A DNA stretch of 5,802 bases, from positions 1 to 5,802 of the forward strand of contig CAAGFF010000214.1 in the NCBI GenBank assembly GCA_900769055.1, in the 5' to 3' direction. The notes beneath the pieces are model-generated. The model was given only the letters and a program-made list of their open reading frames with translations. It was not told the origin of the DNA and ran no database searches. This document shows, in pieces, positions 1 to 5,166 of the stretch (positions are counted from its first letter, which is position 1; every line of letters starts with the position of its first letter). The translations under genes were made by a program, and so were the position numbers. This stretch comes from an uncultured Prevotella sp. Its GTDB lineage: Bacteria; Bacteroidota; Bacteroidia; Bacteroidales; Bacteroidaceae.

Positions 1-1228
1 CTGAGTGTGCGCCATTGTAGGTGATATTCTCCAGCTTGATGTCTCTGATGCCGCGTCCGGGAGCTTGGCAGTATTTCTTGTTGTAGCACACGCGGAAGTT
101 GAAGAGCATGCCCTGCCTGAAGTTCTCGATGCGGAAGTTGCGGAAGGTTATGTCGCGCACCAGAATGTTGTCGCCGTTGTTGATGGCTATGCACCCCTGA
201 TAGTCTATCTGCCGCTCTGCATGGTCAAGGATGTCCACGTCCTCGTAGACTACGTCCTCGATAATCTCGTTGCGGCCTATGTCGCCGTGCAGTCCTATCA
301 TGATGGGGTGTGCGACATCAGCCCAGTAAACGGCATCCTTGATGCGTATGTTGCTGCAACCGCCCTTGTAGCCCAGACGTGTGCAGTAGATGGTTGAGCA
401 GTCGTCGCTGGTGCGGCAGAACACATGGTTGTAGCTGACATTGTTGGATGCGAAGACGTTCATGCCGTCGCCCCATCCGTACCAGCTGATGACCTTGGCA
501 TTCGACACGCTCACGGAGTCGGAGCCGCCCACTGGTATCTGCGTTGTTATGACGCCATCGACAGCAACGTTATTGGAGTATCTCACGCGCAGGCCTGCAC
601 ATTGGCGCTCGGGATTGATGATGCCGTGGCCGACAACCTTTACGTTCTTGGCCTTCCACACACTTGCGAAGCCTTTTATGTAAGCACCTCCTGCCACGTA
701 CAGCGTCTTGCCCGAGGTGACGAGTATGGAGTCGTCTTTCAGGTCGTAGTAGCCTGGTCCGAAGTATATGACGTCCTTGCCCTTCTTGACCTTGGGTTCC
801 ATGCCGTTGGCAAAGAGCTGAAGGTTATGGAAGATTTCGCCATTTACCTCTATCGACAGGTCGCGTGGGCGGTCGAGCGTGAAGCGGATGGTGTTGCCCT
901 CCGTGCTTACGGGAATATTGTAGGAGAGCGGACGTACGCGGCACGAGTCAATCTTGGGCTGGCGCACGCTCTTCACCTCCACTTCCACGGTGCCCTCGAA
1001 GTCGAAGTAGGCTACTGAGCTTTTCATGGCGGTATGTCTGCAATCGACTACCTTGTCCACTTTCCATGCATAGGCATCTACGTGCTGCCATTGGCCTCCG
1101 GGGGTTCTGACGCTGATGTCGAAGTCGTTGTTTAGCTCCGCTCCCTGTGGGGCGGGATAGGTGACGAGCTTGTCCGCCTGCGCCGTTGCGCAGACGAGAC
1201 AAAGCAGAAGGATGAGAGTTGATTTCAT
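1..1228 (-). CDS. Secreted beta-helix glycoside hydrolase, GH28/GH49-like (3' end missing)
   Basis: The frame is open from an ATG at 1228 to the window edge, 409 codons with no stop, so the C-terminus is missing. Residues 1-18 form a Sec signal peptide (K2, a Leu-rich core, then ATAQA before D19). There is no proper lipobox, so it is probably not a lipoprotein. Residues about 20-150 form a beta-rich N-terminal module. From about 153 a right-handed parallel beta-helix begins, with 'YFGPGYYDL' and 'GKTLYVAGGAYIKG' (173-186), a lead-in known from GH49 dextranases and GH28-like proteins. The likely active site is 'GWGDGMN' (D254) followed by 'TSDDC' (D275, D276), the spacing of the three catalytic Asp residues in clan GH-N; H314 in 'GLHGD' may stand for the GH28 GHG motif. 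Repeated coils such as 'NILVRDITFRNFRIENF' follow. It lies 57 bp behind the lyase-like gene and is probably co-transcribed with it. The fold is fairly certain. The choice between GH49-like and GH28-like, and the substrate (pectic, dextran-like or other), are open. Confidence 0.87.
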   Translation of the reverse strand, partial: MKSTLILLLCLVCATAQADKLVTYPAPQGAELNNDFDISVRTPGGQWQHVDAYAWKVDKVVDCRHTAMKSSVAYFDFEGTVEVEVKSVRQPKIDSCRVRPLSYNIPVSTEGNTIRFTLDRPRDLSIEVNGEIFHNLQLFANGMEPKVKKGKDVIYFGPGYYDLKDDSILVTSGKTLYVAGGAYIKGFASVWKAKNVKVVGHGIINPERQCAGLRVRYSNNVAVDGVITTQIPVGGSDSVSVSNAKVISWYGWGDGMNVFASNNVSYNHVFCRTSDDCSTIYCTRLGYKGGCSNIRIKDAVYWADVAHPIMIGLHGDIGRNEIIEDVVYEDVDILDHAERQIDYQGCIAINNGDNILVRDITFRNFRIENFRQGMLFNFRVCYNKKYCQAPGRGIRDIKLENITYNGAHS

Positions 1229-1285
1229 AATAGAAGTTATAATTTACTTGTTATTGATATTGTTTCGTGAGTGTTCGTTGCCGTT
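1229..1285 (-). other. Short intergenic spacer inside a probable two-gene operon
   Basis: These 57 bp separate the TAA stop of the large lyase-like gene from the ATG of the beta-helix gene, both read on the minus strand. I see no hairpin plus U-tract that would end transcription and no TANNTTTG promoter box. The leader before the downstream ATG is A/T-rich and lacks a Shine-Dalgarno site, as is usual in Bacteroidales. It contains AACAAGTAAA, close to the AATAAGTAAA that precedes the upstream gene's own start. Read-through from the upstream gene is the simplest explanation for expression of the second gene. Confidence 0.55.
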
Positions 1286-4200
1286 TTATCGTACCAACAC
1301 CTTTTTGCCGTTGATGATGTTTACTCCTTTCGTTGGATGGCTGAGCTTCTGTCCCATCATGTTGTATATGGTCACCGTTCCATCGTTCTGGACGGTAGGG
1401 CTGCTGATGGCGTTGACATCGTATGGTATGAGCATCAGCGGATAGGTTGTAGGCTGTTTTGACTTGCTCACCATGATGGTGCCGTCGCTGTCGAAGAGCC
1501 AGTAGTATGGGTACTTGTTGTGAATCTCATAGTAGTCTGTGCCCATTGCCTGCCTGAAGCCGAAGGGGTAGCGGCCTGTGGCAGTCGATGTCTTGGCGGC
1601 TAAGGTCAGGAAGAGGGTGTCGGAGTTGACGATGTTGTAGTAGTTGTTTCCATCGTTCTCAAGATACCACACCTGTGTGCTTATGTCCTCTCCGCTGGCT
1701 TTCTGGCTCATGGTGCATTTCTGGTATTCTCCGTTGGCAGTGAGATAGGTGTCGTTGTACCTGTCGTAGACCATGTATTTGCCATTGGCCACTGCGCAGT
1801 CCTTGTCGTCGTTCACGAGCAGGGTATAGACTATCTGCCCGCTCTCGCCGTTGATGGTGTAGTCGAGTATGTATGTGCCGCTGACCGTTGCGCTGTCAAT
1901 GCTCACCGTGCGTGTGGTCTGTCCTGTGCTCCACCTGTACGAGCATCCGGGCAAGGCATCGGGAACGTATGGGCCAAATACCACCTGGTCGCCCTTGTTG
2001 ACTGTTACGTCAACGGTGTCAACCATTACGTGCCCGTTGACAATGGTCTGTGTGCGCATGTTGATGACATCAATATGGAATTTGCAAACCGAGCGTGCGC
2101 CACCCTGATTGACGTAGGCACCGGCGAAGTCGCGTGCGCGGACTAACGGCTTTGTCACAAGTGTCGTGGCCTTGCTTCCGTTATCCCACTGGTAGCTCTC
2201 GTAGCCTCCTGTTCCCCGGATGCCAAGAGTCACTGTCTCGCCATAGAATACGGTTAAGGTATCGGTGTCTATGGTCTCGCCGTTATATATTATGTAAAGT
2301 GTTGTGGTCTGTGATGGCTGGCAGTCGCCATCTACTGCGATGGTGAACACCTGCTGGCTCTCGATGCCGTTCTTGTTGGTGTAGGTGGCGCGGTAGGCGT
2401 AGCTGCGGTCGGTAGTTATGGTTATGTCCTTTGTTGTCTCGCCCGTGTTCCATTTCCAGTTGCCTGTGTCCTCCTCGCCTTCCGGCAGCTGCGGCATGAG
2501 CTTGACAGTCTTTCCTCGTGGCAGTGCCTTGTCTGTGTCTACGGCATAGTTGTTCTTCAGTCCTCCCAGCTCGTTGTGGTCTATGGTCTGTCCGTCGTAT
2601 TCCATGCGTGGTGTGAGCAATGTCGGCACCTTGTCGGCAGGTGCAAGGCCATCGTAGGTATTCATAAGAACGGAGTAGCCCAGATGGTCGTAGCCGCCAC
2701 TTGTGCTGCCCATTCCGCCAGCGTCGATGCCCATTTGCGCGTATGCCTTCTCAGAATAAGGCATCTTCACGCCCTTTATGCCCTCGTAGTGGCCTATCAC
2801 GGTTCCCCAGTAGTTCCTGACGGCAGTAGGTTCGGCCGGTGCTGTCATCAGCCATCCGTTGTGCCATGCCGTGCGGCAGTCCACATATTTGTAGTTTGTC
2901 CATGGCAGTCCCGCTACGCTTTGTGTGCAGGCCGCAGTGAACTCTATGCCAGCAGCGAGCCTGTTGTCCATATAAGAGAACAGGTCATCGCCCTGGTTCC
3001 ATGCCACGTGAGCTATGTCTACGGCCAGTCCCACTGCCATGGCAGCATGTCCGCCGTCACGTCCGCTCTCCTGCATCTGTCCGAGCTTGCCGTAGGCTCC
3101 GGTCTCAAGTTCCGATTCGGATGTGGTGACGATGAGGTTACCCCAGAATTCCGTGCATCCGTCGTTGAGTATGGGGTCGGCTGTGCGTGGGTCGCGGAAG
3201 GTGCCCACCTGATCGTATTTCAGGAAGCTCATGCCCTGATTGTATATGAACACGTCATCGCAAAGGATGCCGATGCTTATTACGGCCATTGCGTTGCACA
3301 GCGGCCAGTTGCTCCAGTAGTGTCCCGGACGTATGCCTCCCTGATTGCCCACGTTCTCCCACGTGCCATTCCTCGCTCTGAGGAAGGTAATACATCCTGG
3401 GTACCATACGGTGAGCATCCATTTCTTGAAGTTCTCGAAACCGTCTTTGCCCCAGCCGTCGTAGTCTCTGAGCAGCTCTGCTGCCTGTGCGAACTGGTAA
3501 CCATAGAGCCCAGCGGCCAATGCCCAGTTGCTGTCGCCGCTGACCAGTTTGCAGGTGTTGGCCCATGACTTCAGTATTCTTACACCTGCTGTAGCACAGC
3601 TTGTGTTGCCTTCTATCTTCCATCTCAGCGCGTTCTGGTATGCCATGGTTGCTCCACGTGCGGCATTTAAGTAGTTCTCACCTGATGTCCCTCCGCGGAT
3701 GATGGTCTCCACGGGGTATGTCTGTATGGAAGGTTGTGCGTATTCCGCGTTTTTCAGAATGTTGTATGCGCTGACCACAGTGGCATTGCCGGCGGCAATC
3801 TGTGCTTTTATCCTGTCGAAGTCGGCCTGTGTGTGCAGTCCTCCGGGGTGTATGAAGCCCCTGTTGGTGTCGTATGCCGTTTCCAGACCGCCCATGTCGA
3901 ATGTCATGCCCGCTGTAGCCCTCACGATGCTCATGGCATCAGTGAGCATGGTCACATATCTGTCCATTACCGTCTGGCTATATCCTTCAGTTGCAATGTT
4001 TCTTGCCATCAGGAGTGCGTCCTGCAGGTCGGCAACGGCTCCAGGCATATACATTTCCGCCTCGCTGCCGTTGGCGAGTGCCTCTGCCTCGGCTATGGTT
4101 GTAAGCAACTGGCTGTTGTCGCCTTCTGGTGAATGCTCGTAGGCGTATTCCAGATTGCTGGTTTTGCTGGCCAGCTCGCCAATCTCTGCTGTTGTCAGTG

Positions 4201-4894
4201 TCCTGCTGTAAAGGCGGAAATCGGTGACGAGGGTGCTCTTCAGATAATTGTCGCCGCTGAAGGGAGCCCTGCCAAGCCAGCAATATGGGATTGTGGCATT
4301 ACCATAGTTAGTTGAGTTGCGTGGCATGGCGCTGATGGTGGCCTTTAGCTCACCGTCAATGTAGAGGTGGCCTGTTGTGGCACTCTCTGTATATGCAACG
4401 TGAATCCATTTGCCTTTTGCCGATGCGCTACCCACGGAATAGCCTGTCTCGGAGCCGTAACCGCCCGTGGATGTGGCTATACGCTGCGCGTTGAGCCTAT
4501 AGGCGGAATACTTGCCAGAGGTCTGCGTGCAGGCTGACACTGTGGAGAATGCCCACAGGAAATATCCGTTGCCGTCAAGGCTTGCGTTGTCGTCAACGCA
4601 GTAGTATACGGAGATGGTATAGTTGTCGGATGATTTCAGCAGGTCACCGGCAGCCGATGTCATATCAAGGTAGCCGTTGGCTGTACCCAGGTTGAGTACA
4701 CTGTATTCTCCCATGGCTTCCACCTTGGCCTTGTTCTTTAATGTGGCATCTGGACCACTTGCTGAAGTAGAGTGTACCGTTGTGCCATCCACCGACTGGA
4801 AGTCGTAATGGAGCACCAGACTGCCATCCTGTGCCATTAATGATGCGCCGAATGTCAACAGCGCAAATACCATTGTCAGATAAAATTTTCTCAC
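1286..4894 (-). CDS. Secreted multidomain alginate-lyase-superfamily protein with LamG, Ig-like, beta-trefoil and T9SS-like tail
   Basis: This 1202-residue protein probably cleaves a uronate-containing polysaccharide by beta-elimination outside the cytoplasm. The start is GTG at 4894: it supplies R2 and K3 of the signal peptide (cleavage near A21/Q22), whereas the first ATG (M8) would lose the basic end, and a stop lies just upstream in frame. Domains in order are: LamG/concanavalin-like lectin (about 23-245, with 'WIHVAYTESATTGHLYIDG'); FIVAR-like helices (about 261-327); alginate_lyase (PF05426-like) alpha-barrel (about 346-760); three Ig-like repeats each with a 'W-x-(T/N)-G' core (about 793-1028); ricin-type beta-trefoil (about 1035-1158); and a tail (1160-1202) with 'TIYNMMGQKL' and a terminal 'NGKKVLVR'. 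Catalytic-domain hallmarks are 'HYWSNW' (525-530), 'QESGRDGGH' (608-616) and 'WNQGDDLF' with 'DNRL' (632-646). The PL5/PL38-type superfamily uses Asn/His, Arg and Tyr; N529, R612 and H616 are my candidates. The beta-helix hydrolase gene follows in the same direction. Substrate is not determined: alginate, glucuronan or a plant uronate polymer are all possible, and the exact PL family is uncertain. Confidence 0.9.
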   Translation of the reverse strand: MRKFYLTMVFALLTFGASLMAQDGSLVLHYDFQSVDGTTVHSTSASGPDATLKNKAKVEAMGEYSVLNLGTANGYLDMTSAAGDLLKSSDNYTISVYYCVDDNASLDGNGYFLWAFSTVSACTQTSGKYSAYRLNAQRIATSTGGYGSETGYSVGSASAKGKWIHVAYTESATTGHLYIDGELKATISAMPRNSTNYGNATIPYCWLGRAPFSGDNYLKSTLVTDFRLYSRTLTTAEIGELASKTSNLEYAYEHSPEGDNSQLLTTIAEAEALANGSEAEMYMPGAVADLQDALLMARNIATEGYSQTVMDRYVTMLTDAMSIVRATAGMTFDMGGLETAYDTNRGFIHPGGLHTQADFDRIKAQIAAGNATVVSAYNILKNAEYAQPSIQTYPVETIIRGGTSGENYLNAARGATMAYQNALRWKIEGNTSCATAGVRILKSWANTCKLVSGDSNWALAAGLYGYQFAQAAELLRDYDGWGKDGFENFKKWMLTVWYPGCITFLRARNGTWENVGNQGGIRPGHYWSNWPLCNAMAVISIGILCDDVFIYNQGMSFLKYDQVGTFRDPRTADPILNDGCTEFWGNLIVTTSESELETGAYGKLGQMQESGRDGGHAAMAVGLAVDIAHVAWNQGDDLFSYMDNRLAAGIEFTAACTQSVAGLPWTNYKYVDCRTAWHNGWLMTAPAEPTAVRNYWGTVIGHYEGIKGVKMPYSEKAYAQMGIDAGGMGSTSGGYDHLGYSVLMNTYDGLAPADKVPTLLTPRMEYDGQTIDHNELGGLKNNYAVDTDKALPRGKTVKLMPQLPEGEEDTGNWKWNTGETTKDITITTDRSYAYRATYTNKNGIESQQVFTIAVDGDCQPSQTTTLYIIYNGETIDTDTLTVFYGETVTLGIRGTGGYESYQWDNGSKATTLVTKPLVRARDFAGAYVNQGGARSVCKFHIDVINMRTQTIVNGHVMVDTVDVTVNKGDQVVFGPYVPDALPGCSYRWSTGQTTRTVSIDSATVSGTYILDYTINGESGQIVYTLLVNDDKDCAVANGKYMVYDRYNDTYLTANGEYQKCTMSQKASGEDISTQVWYLENDGNNYYNIVNSDTLFLTLAAKTSTATGRYPFGFRQAMGTDYYEIHNKYPYYWLFDSDGTIMVSKSKQPTTYPLMLIPYDVNAISSPTVQNDGTVTIYNMMGQKLSHPTKGVNIINGKKVLVR

Positions 4895-4905
4895 ACTTTA
4901 CTTAT

Positions 4906-4919
4906 TGTTAGGTGTTAGG
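4906..4919. repeat. Perfect 7-bp tandem repeat in the leader of the lyase-like gene
   Basis: TGTTAGG occurs twice in direct succession (4906-4912 and 4913-4919). On the mRNA of the minus-strand gene it reads CCTAACACCTAACA, starting 25 nt and ending about 11 nt before the GTG start. It sits where a ribosome would load, so copy number could affect spacing, but two copies of seven bases can also arise by chance. Confidence 0.4.
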
Positions 4920-4989
4920 TTTTGCTTGCTCTTTATACTTTAAATACGCACGGCAACGAGGTAATGCATAAAAATGGTACTGATAATTG

Positions 4990-4997
4990 CTAAATTA
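4990..4997 (-). promoter_or_regulatory. Candidate -7 element for the lyase-like gene
   Basis: Read on the minus strand the bases are TAATTTAG, matching five of the six fixed positions of the Bacteroidota -7 consensus TANNTTTG. Transcription would begin near 4983, giving a leader of about 90 nt before the GTG start. No TTTG is present 19-21 bp upstream. Another AT-rich candidate lies closer to the gene (4938-4946, TATTTAAAG on the minus strand). This is a weak call. Confidence 0.25.
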
Positions 4998-5008
4998 ACC
5001 ATGTTTAA
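4995..5008. promoter_or_regulatory. Small inverted repeat, possible operator
   Basis: TTAACC-AT-GTTTAA forms an imperfect palindrome with one mismatch between arms. It overlaps the upstream edge of the candidate -7 box of the minus-strand gene, a position where a dimeric regulator could block or assist RNA polymerase. No regulator gene is in the window, and such AT-rich palindromes are common by chance in intergenic DNA. Confidence 0.25.
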
Positions 5009-5088
5009 CACCCTTTGCCGCGTTTTCCTCTCGTCATGTTGGCTTTGTCGATATTCTACCACACTTTGTCTGTTTTGTGTTATCTCTG

Positions 5089-5112
5089 TTTGATGTTACA
5101 GATATATCTTTG
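5089..5112 (+). promoter_or_regulatory. Candidate Bacteroidota promoter for the aldo/keto reductase gene
   Basis: TATCTTTG at 5105-5112 is an exact match to the -7 consensus TANNTTTG used by the primary sigma factor of Bacteroidota. A TTTG lies at 5089-5092, but only 12 bp upstream instead of the usual 19-21. Another TTTG at 5074-5077 is 27 bp away, so the -33 element is poor. Transcription would start around 5118-5120 and give a leader of roughly 47 nt containing the stem-loop and mini-ORF described separately. Confidence 0.5.
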
Positions 5113-5124
5113 CAACAGAATAGA

Positions 5125-5149
5125 CGGAGAGGTGAGGTTATGCCCTCCG
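5125..5149 (+). other. Stem-loop in the leader of the aldo/keto reductase mRNA
   Basis: Bases 5125-5132 (CGGAGAGG) pair with 5143-5149 (CCCTCCG) to form seven pairs, six of them G-C, with A5130 bulged and a ten-base loop. It lies between the candidate promoter and the ATG, ending 17 nt before the start codon. The stem buries the purine-rich GGAGAGG. The downstream run (ATTTTATATAT) is not a clean U-tract, so it is a poor candidate for a terminator. Confidence 0.4.
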
Positions 5150-5154
5150 CGTAA
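5140..5154 (+). CDS. Possible four-codon upstream ORF (MPSA)
   Basis: An ATG at 5140 is followed by CCC TCC GCG TAA. It is in the same frame as the aldo/keto reductase and ends 12 nt before that gene's ATG. A strong Shine-Dalgarno-like stretch (AGGTGA, 5130-5135) stands just upstream of this ATG, while the real gene's ATG has only A/T-rich sequence before it. The ORF start falls in the loop of the leader hairpin and its codons run into the stem, so ribosomes translating it would open the structure. It could be a translational-coupling device or simply chance; the peptide itself is too short to have a recognisable function. Confidence 0.2.
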   Translation: MPSA

Positions 5155-5166
5155 ATTTTATATATC

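Noticed and set aside
295..340. Position-specific worry that the beta-helix frame might be broken, as it has no stop in the window
   Set aside because: Codon-by-codon reading from 1228 to 2 shows no stop and no frameshift, and the helix repeats continue to the edge, so it is simply cut by the window boundary.
425..1018. A 197-codon plus-strand open frame, with another at 5-397
   Set aside because: Both are antisense to the beta-helix protein, whose minus-strand frame is open for 409 codons with a signal peptide and active-site motifs. The plus-strand translations show low-complexity Val/Ala/His composition and no domain.
948..1202. Minus-strand open frame of 84 codons
   Set aside because: It is in another frame inside the N-terminal part of the beta-helix gene, and its Arg/Gly/Gln-rich translation is typical of an out-of-frame reading.
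2576..3568. A 330-codon open frame on the plus strand, antisense to the lyase-like gene
   Set aside because: It lies wholly inside the catalytic-domain coding region of the minus-strand gene and its translation is rich in His, Val, Cys and Ala without any recognisable motif. The minus-strand frame has clear conserved motifs, so this is a mirror of its codon usage.
1286..4894. Phase-variable or slipped repeats within the large gene
   Set aside because: The Ig-like repeats are strongly diverged at both protein and DNA level, and I saw no long homopolymer or short tandem tract in the coding region.
5125..5160. The leader hairpin as a rho-independent terminator or known riboswitch
   Set aside because: The bases after the stem are a mixed A/T run without a U-tract, the stem lies downstream of the best promoter and just before a start codon, and the leader is too short for known metabolite riboswitches.
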